44,336 bases of DNA from an uncultured Desulfuromonadales bacterium (GTDB taxonomy: Bacteria; Desulfobacterota; Desulfuromonadia; Desulfuromonadales; Trichloromonadaceae). The position numbers were made by a program, and so were the translations under genes. This document shows, piece by piece, positions 16,388-24,025 of this stretch. Positions within the stretch are counted from its first letter, which is position 1. Each line of letters begins with the position of its first letter. The notes under the pieces were generated by a model, which did not search any database, was not told the origin of the DNA, and saw nothing but the letters and a program-made list of their open reading frames with translations. The DNA lies in the NCBI GenBank assembly GCA_945787465.1, contig CALZIZ010000020.1:1-44336 (forward strand), written 5' to 3'.

Positions 16388-16614
16388 AACGTGACGGATT
16401 GCAGCTTCTCTCCATTTTGAAACACTGCGGGTAACTGCCGACACCTCGCCTCTAAGCTCTGAGGAGGTGAGAGGGGGCGGGATCTTCTTTTGTCTGATAA
16501 GTTGTTTCAGATTGTTTGGGTAGGTCGAAAAGGGGGAATGGGCAGATTCTTAGAAACCCTGCAATCTAGGAAACTCAACTCCATCTGCCCCAGTCGACGA
16601 CCCTGAAAAACACG

Positions 16615-16645
16615 AATGGCCCACTCCATTTTCGGAGGGGCCATT
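16615..16645. terminator. Palindromic hairpin related to the one after tetR
   Basis: AATGGCCC and CTCC (one-base bulge) pair with GGAG and GGGCCATT around a short loop (16615-16645). Its outer arms resemble the hairpin at 11989-12020. T-runs are poor, so it may be a repeat rather than a terminator. Confidence 0.4.
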
Positions 16646-16718
16646 TGAGTGTCGTATAGATGCTGAACTATCGGAATCTAAGAGCCTGTAAGATTGCCGC
16701 TAACCAAAGAGAAATAGA

Positions 16719-16744
16719 CCCGCGCTTGTGTGTGGTGACGCGGG
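16719..16744 (-). terminator. Hairpin after the VOC gene
   Basis: CCCGCG (16719-16724) pairs with CGCGGG (16739-16744). On the minus strand it comes just after the VOC stop and is followed by TCTATTTCTC, a weak T-rich tail. Confidence 0.45.
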
Positions 16745-16752
16745 CCGTTTCA

Positions 16753-17265
16753 TTATGCGGTTCCCAGCGTTTCTTGGTATGCTCCTGCGGAGTAGGTCAA
16801 CTCGTAACTATGGGAGTAAATTTCGATAAGGTTTCCGAAGGGGTCTTCGCAGTACACCATGCGGTAGGGTTTTTCGTTCGGGTAATATTCACGTACAGGC
16901 ATTCGCTGCTTGCCGCCGTTCTCCACGATCTTTGCAGCAAGACCCTCGACGTCTGGGTCCTGCACGCAAAAATGAAAGACCCCTGTTTTCCAGTATTCGA
17001 AGTTGTTTTCGCGCTGTTCGGCGTTTCTGAACTCGAAGATCTCGACGCCGATTTTGTCACCAGTAGACATGTGGGCGATGCGAAAACTTCCCCAACCTTC
17101 CCCGAAGACGTCGTTGCACATCACGCCAATGGCAGAATCATCTGCAATGATCTCTGTGGGCGGCATGATTAGGTACCAACCAAGGACGTTCGTATAAAAA
17201 TCAACGGCCTGCTCAAGATTTGTCACGGACAACCCTATGTGCGAAAAGCTTCTTGGGTAAGTCAT
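16753..17265 (-). CDS. VOC-superfamily (glyoxalase/dioxygenase-like) protein
   Basis: The 170-residue protein starts at ATG 17265 (AGGAG upstream). It has the paired beta-alpha-beta-beta-beta modules of the vicinal-oxygen-chelate fold. The first module starts FSHIGLSVTNLEQAVDFYTN, with its metal-ligand His at 10; the second has VFHFCVQDPDVEGLAAKI and ends MVYCEDPFGNLIEIYS, with the usual metal-ligand Glu near the end. These features fit a lactoylglutathione-lyase or extradiol-dioxygenase relative, most often acting on small electrophiles or fosfomycin-like compounds; substrate unknown. It diverges from an HxlR regulator, a common pairing for inducible detoxification genes, and a perfect palindrome lies between them. 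Confidence 0.85.
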   Translation of the reverse strand: MTYPRSFSHIGLSVTNLEQAVDFYTNVLGWYLIMPPTEIIADDSAIGVMCNDVFGEGWGSFRIAHMSTGDKIGVEIFEFRNAEQRENNFEYWKTGVFHFCVQDPDVEGLAAKIVENGGKQRMPVREYYPNEKPYRMVYCEDPFGNLIEIYSHSYELTYSAGAYQETLGTA

Positions 17266-17366
17266 TTTTTTACTCCTGTATAAAATGGTTAAATAGCGCG
17301 CCCGGATATGATGTTACGATAAGGCTTAGAAAATGATGGCGCAAGAAGGCACTTTTTTGTTCGACA

Positions 17367-17382
17367 CGAACCAATTGGTTCG
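17367..17382. promoter_or_regulatory. Perfect 16-bp palindrome, likely HxlR operator
   Basis: CGAACCAATTGGTTCG lies between the divergent VOC and hxlR genes, 70 bp before the hxlR start and 100 bp before the VOC start. HxlR proteins bind short palindromes in such divergent regions, so it probably serves both promoters. Palindrome is seen; function inferred. Confidence 0.6.
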
Positions 17383-17436
17383 AATTGTTGACGGGTGGGG
17401 GCTTCCGAGACAGATTTTTTTCGAAAGGGATCTGAG

Positions 17437-17775
17437 ATGATCGAATGGAACGGCAGGGAATATCGCTGCCCGGTAGAAGTCGCGATGGACGTGGTCAGCG
17501 GAAAATGGAAATGCCTCGTTTTATGGCATTTACATGACGGTTCGAAGCGATACAAAGAGCTGGAGAGGATCGTGCCCGGCGTGAGCCAGAAGATGCTGAC
17601 CCAACAACTCAAAGAGATGGAGCGGGACGGTTTGCTTATCAGAACCGTTTACCCGGAAGTGCCGCCACGCGTGGAATACACCCTGACCGAGCTGGGGCAC
17701 AGCACGTTCCCGATCCTTGAAATGATGCAATCGTGGGCGGTCAACAGACTTGACCTTCGCGAAAAGTCTGAATAG
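17437..17775 (+). CDS. HxlR family transcriptional regulator
   Basis: Start chosen at ATG 17437 (AAGGGA eight bases upstream), giving 112 residues, normal for HxlR/MarR-like winged-helix proteins; an in-frame ATG 14 codons earlier lacks a ribosome site. The family core is clear: CPVEVAMDVVSGKWKCLVLW, then RYKELERIVPGVSQKMLTQQ, LKEMERDGLL and RVEYTLTELG. The cysteine at residue 10 matches the redox- or aldehyde-sensing Cys of YodB/HxlR relatives. Divergent to the VOC gene, so probably its repressor or activator, responding to an electrophile. Confidence 0.9.
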   Translation: MIEWNGREYRCPVEVAMDVVSGKWKCLVLWHLHDGSKRYKELERIVPGVSQKMLTQQLKEMERDGLLIRTVYPEVPPRVEYTLTELGHSTFPILEMMQSWAVNRLDLREKSE

Positions 17776-17954
17776 CCAGCGAAGGGGTTTTTGTCCTTGC
17801 TCAACTGCCGGCCCGGGGCCACCCTGATCCGGGTTCCATACAACGGTGTGACGGGCGTCAGCGAAGACGTAGTGGACAGAATTTCGAGGATTGGACTTAA
17901 CCCAATTTGCTAGTCACCGGCTGTCTTCAGAAATGTCCGATAAGTTGTTACTGC
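17776..17954 (+). other. Spacer with a possible C-terminal coding remnant
   Basis: A plus-strand frame of about 40 codons ending at TAG 17911-17913 reads like real protein (GATLIRVPYNGVTGVSEDVV) but has no start or recognised family. A TGTCCGATAAGTT motif at 17935-17947 matches those near the IS remnant. Confidence 0.25.
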
Positions 17955-18368
17955 TTACGCCCCTTCTACACCCTGCAGTTTTTTCCTGAAAAATTCGTCC
18001 AGCCGCCTCGCCTTGCGTTTCTGATAATCGAAGCAGACCAGTGCCGTCTCTCCTTCAGCTGTCACTTCCCCTGCTCGTTCTATACGGTATTCCATGGTGA
18101 ATGATGAGCGACTCAGATTCCGCACTCTCACACCAATCTGCAGTTCGTCATCGTGAAACATCTCCGCGCGATATTTAACGTGGGCCTCCGGCAGGATGAC
18201 CCCACAGCCACCTCCGATATCGAGCTCGGAGTAACCACCGAGTTTCTGCAGGTAGGCAATCCGGGCATCCTGGAAAAAATTCAGAACAGCGGAATTGGCG
18301 ACGTGACCGCCATAATTCACGTCAGCAATTCTAACACGGTAAGGAAATACAAAGTTAAACCCTTCCAT
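17955..18368 (-). CDS. Acyl-CoA thioesterase (hot-dog fold, 4HBT/YbgC type)
   Basis: Start set at ATG 18368, preceded by GGGAG five bases upstream; the frame stays open upstream only because it runs into a mutM remnant. The 137-residue product has the 4-hydroxybenzoyl-CoA thioesterase pattern: YRVRIADVNYGGHVANSAVL with the catalytic Asp16-region, a long helix FFQDARIAYLQKLG, and strands ending VCFDYQKRKARRL. Such enzymes release free acid from acyl-CoA or acyl-ACP in the cytoplasm. The gene stands alone on the minus strand. Exact acyl substrate cannot be told. Confidence 0.86.
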   Translation of the reverse strand: MEGFNFVFPYRVRIADVNYGGHVANSAVLNFFQDARIAYLQKLGGYSELDIGGGCGVILPEAHVKYRAEMFHDDELQIGVRVRNLSRSSFTMEYRIERAGEVTAEGETALVCFDYQKRKARRLDEFFRKKLQGVEGA

Positions 18369-18391
18369 AATCTCTCCCGCAAAATTGATTC

Positions 18392-18640
18392 CTACCAGAC
18401 GTCGCCTACTTCTGGCATCCGGGGGAAGTGATAGGTCGAGCCTTGTCCCAGCTTTGACAACGTGAGCTGCCGACCACAGACTCGGCAATCTTCTCCGGCC
18501 CGGCCATAAAACTAACAATTCCTGCCTGAAATAACCGGGGCGGTCCTGGCTTTCGGCAAAATCTCGGATTGTCGTTCCCCCGGCAGCCCGGCGATCCATT
18601 TTCAGGACCACTGGCTTTGCGTCATCAAGTTACCCTGATT
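18392..18640 (-). pseudogene. Degenerate C-terminal fragment of formamidopyrimidine-DNA glycosylase (mutM/fpg)
   Basis: Minus-strand translation upstream of the thioesterase gives AGGTTIRDFAESQDRPGYFR and QELLV, then needs one base removed from a T-run near 18508 to go on as YGRAGEDCRVCGRQLTLSKL and GQGSTYHFP. This is the end of MutM/Fpg: the conserved GGTTIRDF...GYF segment plus the zinc finger. The first CxxC is kept, but the second pair (normally CPRC-Q) reads FPRMPE, so zinc binding is lost. The stop is at 18392. The N-terminal catalytic part is absent. A dead tail left by deletion is the best reading; whether a full mutM exists elsewhere is unknown. Confidence 0.75.
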
Positions 18641-19183
18641 TTGCCCCTAAATAGTACTTACCTAATTCGTATATCGTATGAGGTCAAGATAATTACACCA
18701 TCTCCATTCTTAGGCACCCCCCACAAACCAAGCAATTTTAGACACTTGATAATCTCTAGAATTGTAACATGATATCAAAGGGAGGGGTGTCCCAGAAACT
18801 TTGTTCCACCAGATTCTCAGGGCCAAAATCGGCTGATTTTGTCAGTGTGTCAGAAACCCTGATGAAAAGCACACCCGCCGCCATAGATTTTCGGCGTCTC
18901 AAATCTTTAGATTTTTGAAATCGCAAAAATTGGCCCTCAAGCCCCTGTATTTGTCTCAAAAATCTTCTTAAAATGTATTCTCGAATGTCCAAGGAATTTT
19001 GAGAGGGCCGTTCAGGTTCTGCCGACCGATTAATCTATGTCAAAAGTCGGTCATTTTTTAAAGCTACCCGGTCATTACCCCATCCAGCTGCTTACCCATT
19101 CGCCGAGGGCCTCCAGAGGGCAAACGCTGCAGCCAGCACCACCGAGAGGATCAATGCCGGCCACCAGAGGGTCCAGACCACAG

Positions 19184-19342
19184 GAGGCTGTCCGACAATT
19201 AGAGACCGGCTGCAAACCCAGCTGTTTGGCTCATATTTCGGCCCCTTTTCGGCCCATAGCTACGGCTATGAGCTCTCAAACGACCCAAAATCTGTTCTCA
19301 AACTTCTGGATTTTCGCTTCGGCCCTATTGTCGGACAGCCTC
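19184..19342. repeat. MITE-like element with 16-bp perfect terminal inverted repeats
   Basis: GAGGCTGTCCGACAAT (19184-19199) is repeated exactly inverted at 19327-19342. The 127-base interior contains a nested hairpin CATAGC-TACG-GCTATG and no open frame. Size and structure fit a non-autonomous transposon end pair. Confidence 0.7.
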
Positions 19343-19393
19343 GGGAATAGAGGATGCTCAGCAACAGCAAATGAACGATTAGCGCCCAGCAAG

Positions 19394-19434
19394 ACGGGGA
19401 CAGAATAACCCACAGATGATCAAACTGTCCCCGT
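19394..19434. repeat. REP-like palindrome ACGGGGACAG / CTGTCCCCGT
   Basis: Perfect 10-bp arms at 19394-19403 and 19425-19434. Palindromes of this sequence type are commonly scattered by REP-associated tyrosine transposases in other bacteria; no such transposase is in the window. Confidence 0.55.
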
Positions 19435-19465
19435 TGATGGAGCCGGGAAAAACTACGGAAACGGC

Positions 19466-20954
19466 TTACAGGTATTTTTGGCGCAGGGCCAGCTTGTTGA
19501 CCTTGCCGACACTGGTCTTATCGATCGCCTCAACAAATCTCACCCGGGTCAGCAGCACCTGCTTGGAGACAATCCCCTTCTCGGCGTACCCCTTGATGTA
19601 AGCGACCAGGCTCTTTTCGCTGACCACCCCTGCGCCTTGGGGCTTAAGCACCACCAGGGCCAGGGGTCGCTCGCCCCACTTATCGTCAGGCGCACCGATC
19701 ACCGCCACCTCGCTGACCGCCTCATGGTGAGCGACTATATCCTCAAGCTCAAGCGAAGAAACCCACTCGCCGCCGATCTTGATCACGTCCTTGGTGCGGT
19801 CGGTAATGCGCACATAGCCTCTGGCGTCCCTGACCGCCACATCGCCGGTGTGCAGGTAACCGCCGGACCAGAGTTTTTCCGAGTTCTTCTGGTCCTTCAA
19901 ATACCCCTGGGTCAGCCAGGGGGCGCGCACCACGATTGCCTGCTCCTCAGGCCCCTGTTCGAGCATCTCGGCAGTCAGGTGAGACAGGGTGAGGATCGGG
20001 CAGGTTTCGCTCATGCCGTAGCCGGTGAAGATATCGATGCCCCGTTTCATCGCTTCGAGGCAAAGGGTGCGAGGCAGGGCCGACCCACCGATGATCATCT
20101 TCCACCGTGACAGGTCGATTTGGTCGATCCTGGGACTTTTGAAGAGCATGTGCAAGATGGTTGGCACACAATGGGAGAAGGTCACCTGCTCCCGGTCGAT
20201 GAGGTCGAGAAGCATCTCCGGGGCATAGCGCCCCGGGTAGACCTGCTTGACCCCCAGAGCGGTCGCCACGTAGGGCAACCCCCAGGCATGGACATGAAAC
20301 ATGGGGGTGATCGGCATATAGACGTCCTGCTGGTGGAAGCGCCCCTGGGTACCCGGGGTGCCCAGGGCGGCCAGGACTCCAAGAGTGTGCAGTACCAGCT
20401 GACGGTGGCTGAAATAGACCCCCTTGGGCATCCCGGTGGTGCCGGTGGTGTAAAAGGTCGTAGCGCGGGTGTTTTCGTCGAAATCGGCAAATTCGCAATG
20501 CGGGGAGCCGGTTGCAAGAAGGTTTTCGTACTCACCGGCCAGCTTGAGATGGGTTTCGGGCTGGCTCTGCTCGTCGTTGAGCAGCACGTACTGGCTGACC
20601 GTATCGATGCGTCCCTTGATCTGCTCGATGATCGGCAGAAATTCTGCGTTGACCAGAAGCACATCATCTTCGGCATGGTCGATGGTATAGAGGATCTGCT
20701 CGGGCGAGAGGCGGACATTGACCGTATGCAGAACGGCACCGATCATCGGCACCGCAAAAAAGCATTCGAGGTAGCGGTGGCTGTCCCAGTCCATGACAGC
20801 CGCGTTCATGAAGGGTGCGGTAGGAAAAGCGCAGCTTGTCGCGGTAGACGATCTGCTGATCGGGGGCGTTGACCAGGGGGGTCTTCAGGAGGTTCTTGAT
20901 CAAAAGCGGGTAGCTGTAGGCTGATTCGGTGCGGGGAATGAGGCTATCGGTCAT
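19466..20954 (-). pseudogene. Acyl-CoA synthetase (AMP-forming) with an internal out-of-frame deletion
   Basis: From ATG 20954 (AAGGAAG upstream) the product begins as a medium/long-chain acyl-CoA ligase (IVYRDKLRFSYRTLHE), then the frame breaks near 20805 and a second frame takes over at AAVMDWDSHRYLECFFAVPM through to 19466. About 25 residues normally found between these parts (the stretch with a VARLA...GV..GD pattern) are missing, so a deletion of roughly 70 bp that is not a multiple of three is inferred. The rest is well kept: P-loop-like YTTGTTGMPKGVYFSHRQ, GYGMSETCP, HTGDVAVRD and the C-terminal lysine in TSVGKVNKLALRQ. The enzyme would activate fatty acids to acyl-CoA. Re-initiation at the internal ATG 20809 would lack part of the N-terminal domain. 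Confidence 0.82.
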
Positions 20955-21069
20955 CTCAGCTTCCTTTCCAGATGGCGCTCCTGCCCGCGGCAGGGACGGG
21001 AATATAAAATGGCCGCAGTTTAATCCCCCCTTTCAAGACCGGCAAGTTAAATCTCTTTGAACATCTGTT

Positions 21070-21753
21070 TCACAGCCCTTCAATCCAGGCAAGGGTCCGC
21101 TGCAGGATGTCGGCATTCACCTGTTCGCTGCTCAGCCCAAGGGCCTTGGGGACCCTGAAGGAGTGATCACCGCCCTCGATAATCTCCAGGCTCCAGGGGC
21201 TTTTGATCCGCTTGAGAACCCCCTCGAGCTTCTCCAGGTCACAGAGGGAGTCGCGGGTTCCCTCGATGAACAACATGGGAATCCCGATCTTGTACAGGTG
21301 CTCATCGCGCAGGCGATCCTTCTTTCCCGGAGCATGCAGGGGATAACCGTAAAGGATCAGCGCCTCGGCGTCCAGAAGGCCCTCGGCAAGAAGCTGCGAT
21401 GCGTAGCGCCCGCCCATCGACTTGCCCGCCGCATACACGGGCCCCACGGAAAAATAGCTGCACGTCTTTATCCAGTCCGATACGGCAAGCCATGCCGCGT
21501 TTAGTTTTTTCGGGGAATCGGGGGCCTTTCTGCCCTTTTCGGCATAAAGGAAGTTGAAGCGCAGTGTCGCCATCCCTGCCTCGGCCAGCCCCTCTGCCAT
21601 GGCGACGATGAACTCGTTATCCATGTTGCCACCTGCACCATGAGCGATGAGGACGGTCTTCAGCGCTTGGCCGCTTGAAGATTCGGGAAGACTCAAAACA
21701 GCCGAAATGTTTTCCCCTTCTGTTACCGCAATACTGTGTTTCCTGGTCAGCAT
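21070..21753 (-). CDS. Alpha/beta hydrolase, KANL3/Tex30 (COG3571) type
   Basis: The 227-residue protein carries the oxyanion segment IAHGAGGNMDNEF (near 35-47), the nucleophile elbow AGKSMGGRYASQ (Ser near 111), an Asp in FIEGTRDSLCDLE and the catalytic His in EGGDHSFRVPKA. This set matches the small dienelactone-hydrolase-like KANL3/Tex30 group. No signal peptide, so cytoplasmic. Substrates are unknown for bacterial members. It lies 115 bp upstream of the broken acyl-CoA synthetase on the same strand; the gap contains a CCTGCC-CGC-GGCAGG hairpin, so co-transcription is uncertain. Confidence 0.84.
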   Translation of the reverse strand: MLTRKHSIAVTEGENISAVLSLPESSSGQALKTVLIAHGAGGNMDNEFIVAMAEGLAEAGMATLRFNFLYAEKGRKAPDSPKKLNAAWLAVSDWIKTCSYFSVGPVYAAGKSMGGRYASQLLAEGLLDAEALILYGYPLHAPGKKDRLRDEHLYKIGIPMLFIEGTRDSLCDLEKLEGVLKRIKSPWSLEIIEGGDHSFRVPKALGLSSEQVNADILQRTLAWIEGL

Positions 21754-21953
21754 ATAACCCTCCTGGGCGCCAGTCGATAACCGGTCCCACTCCGGAATGT
21801 AAAGAAACCTTAAATCGAAGCGGCATCAACTCATAAAACTTTACCTCGCCGCCCCCACACTTAACATTCGGTTTACCTCTTTAGAGCTATGCTTCACATC
21901 AACAACCGGGCAGCATTTATTCACAATGAACATGTGCGAAAGGAGATCAGATC

Positions 21954-22433
21954 ATGAAAACCCGCTTCACAATGACCGTACTGGTGATCATGGTAGCCAT
22001 TGCCGGCAGCCTCTACACCAAGGCACAGGCAGGCCCCCATGGTTTTGGCGCACCGATGGTAGCGGCAGAGGATGCAGATTCGCGCCATCAGAACCGCCTC
22101 GAGGCGATGGCCGCAGTCCTGGAGCTGACCGATGAACAGCGATCCCAGATTCAGCAGATCCTTGCAGCTGAAAAGCAGCGCAACGAACCGCTGCGTGAAG
22201 AACTCCGGCAGGGTCGCGAGGCGATGCGCCTGGCGACGGAAGGCGGAGTTTTCGACGAAGACCGGGTCCGCACCCTGGCCACCGAGCAGGCTCAGCCCCG
22301 AGTTGAACTGGCGGTGGCTCACGCCCGGATGAAAAACCGGATCTTTGCCCTGCTCACCCCCGAGCAGCAAAGCCTTGCCAAAAAGCTTCACCCACTTATG
22401 GGCAAAGGCCGCGGGAAGTGCAAGGATTTTTAG
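21954..22433 (+). CDS. Spy/CpxP-like periplasmic protein with LTxxQ motifs
   Basis: The 159-residue protein has a signal peptide (MKTRFTMTVLVIMVAIAG, cleavage after KAQA near residue 26) and a helical mature part with two LTxxQ motifs, LTDEQRSQIQ (about residue 58) and LTPEQQSLAK (about residue 137), the signature of Spy/CpxP/ZraP. AAGGAGAT precedes ATG 21954. Family members are periplasmic chaperones or metal-responsive stress sensors. No two-component genes adjoin it; it is followed by a strong terminator and is a single-gene unit. Confidence 0.85.
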   Translation: MKTRFTMTVLVIMVAIAGSLYTKAQAGPHGFGAPMVAAEDADSRHQNRLEAMAAVLELTDEQRSQIQQILAAEKQRNEPLREELRQGREAMRLATEGGVFDEDRVRTLATEQAQPRVELAVAHARMKNRIFALLTPEQQSLAKKLHPLMGKGRGKCKDF

Positions 22434-22482
22434 GGTTCTAACAATCGCCAGATGTGTTCTAAAATAAAACACAAAATGGACC

Positions 22483-22508
22483 AAAGGGGAGCCAGGTGGC
22501 TCCCCTTT
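22483..22508 (+). terminator. Strong intrinsic terminator
   Basis: AAAGGGGAGCCA (22483-22494) pairs perfectly with TGGCTCCCCTTT (22497-22508) around a GG loop, 50 bases past the Spy-like gene. Confidence 0.75.
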
Positions 22509-22619
22509 AACGTTTATCCTGACCGCGGCCAAACCGAAATTTTTCTTCGGTAAAGCTGATTCATTGCAAAAAGTCTCTGTTCAGGGGACAATTACTGCAA
22601 GCCCTGAGGAGACAAGCCC

Positions 22620-23054
22620 ATGCGCTTTTGGATGGTCATCACCGGTTTTGCCCTGACGCTGCAACTCACCAACCCTGCTCCCGGAGCCGCCTTCTGCTTC
22701 GAAGAAGCAGGCAGAGACCATGGAGTTCCCCCCGCCCTGCTGTGGGCTATCGCCAAGGTTGAATCGTCCTTCGAGCCGGCGGCGATTAATTACAATACCG
22801 ACGGATCCTTCGACTTCGGGGTGATGCAGATCAACTCCAGCTGGGCAGCATCACTGGGCCCCGAACGCTGGAACCGCCTCGGCGACCCCTGTGACAATGT
22901 AAAAACCGGAGCCTGGGTGCTGGCCGATTGCCTGAAGCGCCATGGTTATACCTGGCAGGGGGTCGGCTGTTATAATGCTCTGAGCCCGGAGAAAAGGGCT
23001 GAATATGCGCGGAAAGTTATCCGGGTGCTAAAGGAGTTGAAGCAACCGCTTTAG
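22620..23054 (+). CDS. Lytic transglycosylase, IagB/VirB1-like
   Basis: The 144-residue exported protein has a signal peptide (cleavage after PGAA near residue 24) and the SLT fold of small specialised transglycosylases: FCFEEAGRDHGVPPALLWAI, catalytic Glu in AKVESSFEPAAIN (near 48), then DFGVMQINSSW and LGDPCDNVKTGAWVL. Three or more cysteines, as in IagB/VirB1/PilT-N-type members, suggest disulfides. AGGAG lies nine bases before ATG 22620. These enzymes open peptidoglycan for type III, type IV or pilus systems, yet none is encoded nearby, so its partner machine must be elsewhere. Confidence 0.88.
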   Translation: MRFWMVITGFALTLQLTNPAPGAAFCFEEAGRDHGVPPALLWAIAKVESSFEPAAINYNTDGSFDFGVMQINSSWAASLGPERWNRLGDPCDNVKTGAWVLADCLKRHGYTWQGVGCYNALSPEKRAEYARKVIRVLKELKQPL

Positions 23055-23079
23055 GTTGAAACGACAACGGTGCCACTGC

Positions 23080-23457
23080 TTATTCCCATCCGCCATAATT
23101 CCTCAGCAGTTCACAGAGGATCTCCATTTCCTTGTGGTCCATATTGAAAGTCAGGCCGCAGATACACTTTTCATCGACGGTGCGCATGGCAAGTTCCTCG
23201 CCCCACTCGGGGTCGTAGAAACTGACCATGGCCATCAGCAGCTGTTTTTCTCCCCCGCCTTCGTCGTGATCGGCAAAAGCTTTCTCAACGGCCTCGCGCC
23301 TGGGCAGCAGATCGCTTTTCTCTCGCGCAGTTTGGAGAGATTTGGGACCAAACAATTCAGGTCCGAGCAAAATCACGCCCCTTTTCCAGGCATCAAAAAA
23401 GCTTGCGGCCTTTTCCTCGGTTTGTTCCAAGGCATTCAGAACGTTATCTTTACTCAT
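23080..23457 (-). CDS. Conserved-looking hypothetical cytoplasmic protein
   Basis: A 125-residue acidic protein without signal or membrane segment. It is helix-rich (NALEQTEEKAASFFDAWKRG) with a C-terminal stretch holding three cysteines (DEKCICGLTFNMDHKEMEIL, then CELLRNYGG). No family was recognised. Coding style and codon use fit the neighbours, and no overlapping gene competes on the other strand. It is convergent with the transglycosylase gene, 25 bp apart. Confidence 0.65.
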   Translation of the reverse strand: MSKDNVLNALEQTEEKAASFFDAWKRGVILLGPELFGPKSLQTAREKSDLLPRREAVEKAFADHDEGGGEKQLLMAMVSFYDPEWGEELAMRTVDEKCICGLTFNMDHKEMEILCELLRNYGGWE

Positions 23458-23570
23458 AACGCACCCCGCACCGACAAAACCTTTAGAATCGACTAATCTG
23501 AATACTTACTCAGCTAATAGTATAGCAGGGATGTCTGGGTGCAGGTATGGGTGACCAGTTTTCGCAAAAA

Positions 23571-23600
23571 AAAGCCTCCGGGGTCGATACCGGAGGCTTT
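23571..23600. terminator. Bidirectional intrinsic terminator
   Basis: AAAGCCTCCGG (23571-23581) pairs with CCGGAGGCTTT (23590-23600); A-run before and T-run after give good tails on both strands. It ends the cupin gene on the minus strand. Confidence 0.85.
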
Positions 23601-23635
23601 TTTTAATTCCTGCCCATCGGCAGCAACGTGATGGA

Positions 23636-23950
23636 CTACCCTGCTGAAACGCTGACAAAGACCAGTCCCTGGCTCCCTGAATTTTCGACACCGTGGGACT
23701 TTCCGGCCGGTACGACCAGAACCTTGCCAGGTGTTATCGGCAACGCATCATCGTCACTGAGATAGTTCCCCTCTCCTTCGAGAACAACCCAGATATGGTC
23801 GCCGGCATGGACATGGGGTTTGATCTGCTGTCCAGGCAAAAGACACCACAGGGTGGTGCGGGAGAGTTCGGTCTGGCCTAAAGCAACCTTGTTGGCTTTT
23901 TCCTGGCTGAATGCGACCTTATCCTGATAATCAAAGCATAACGTATCCAT
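23636..23950 (-). CDS. Small cupin-domain protein
   Basis: The 104-residue protein is a single conserved beta barrel with the two cupin motifs: LPGQQIKPHVHAGDHIWVVL, where two His (and a third in GDH) would bind metal, and PGKVLVVPAGKSHGVEN, supplying the last His. The usual Glu of motif 1 is not at its normal place. Such mono-cupins bind a metal and often act as sensors or small isomerases/dioxygenases. No further assignment is possible. It is transcribed alone between two terminators. Confidence 0.82.
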   Translation of the reverse strand: MDTLCFDYQDKVAFSQEKANKVALGQTELSRTTLWCLLPGQQIKPHVHAGDHIWVVLEGEGNYLSDDDALPITPGKVLVVPAGKSHGVENSGSQGLVFVSVSAG

Positions 23951-23973
23951 CGGAAACTCCTGCGAAAAAAGAA

Positions 23974-23996
23974 GCCCCGGCAGTAACTGCCGGGGC
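23974..23996 (-). terminator. Intrinsic terminator of the sfrBA operon
   Basis: GCCCCGGCAG (23974-23983) pairs perfectly with CTGCCGGGGC (23987-23996), three-base loop, followed on the minus strand by TTCTTTTTTC. Confidence 0.85.
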
Positions 23997-24025
23997 GTTA
24001 GGGTTGACCAATGCGTTAACCGGCA

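Larger units (their letters stand above)
16284..16752. other. Repeat-rich gene-free stretch between the IS remnant and the VOC gene
   Basis: No gene. It holds the right copy of the 43-bp repeat (16345-16387), two related blocks ending ATTCTTA-ACCCTGCA (about 16329-16350 and 16533-16555), two copies of a TGTCTGAYAAGTT motif (16276-16289 on the edge of the IS remnant, and 16493-16506), and two hairpins listed separately. Confidence 0.55.
18641..19465. other. Gene-free, palindrome-rich stretch
   Basis: About 820 bases with no supportable gene. Near 18780-18960 is a candidate mobile palindrome block beginning GGGGTGTCCCAGAAAC, with internal hairpins (GCCG-CGGC near 18880; AAATCT-AGATTT near 18902). 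It shares a loose pattern (CATAG, CTCAAA, GGCCCT) with the MITE at 19184-19342. A minus-strand piece at 19078-19170 could encode a hydrophobic tail (LWWPALILSVVLAAAFALW), but two frames are open there. Confidence 0.45.

Noticed and set aside
19078-19440. Hydrophobic protein fragment interrupted by the 19184-19342 element
   Set aside because: Two frames are open over the same bases and one flank is itself a palindromic repeat, so coding cannot be established.
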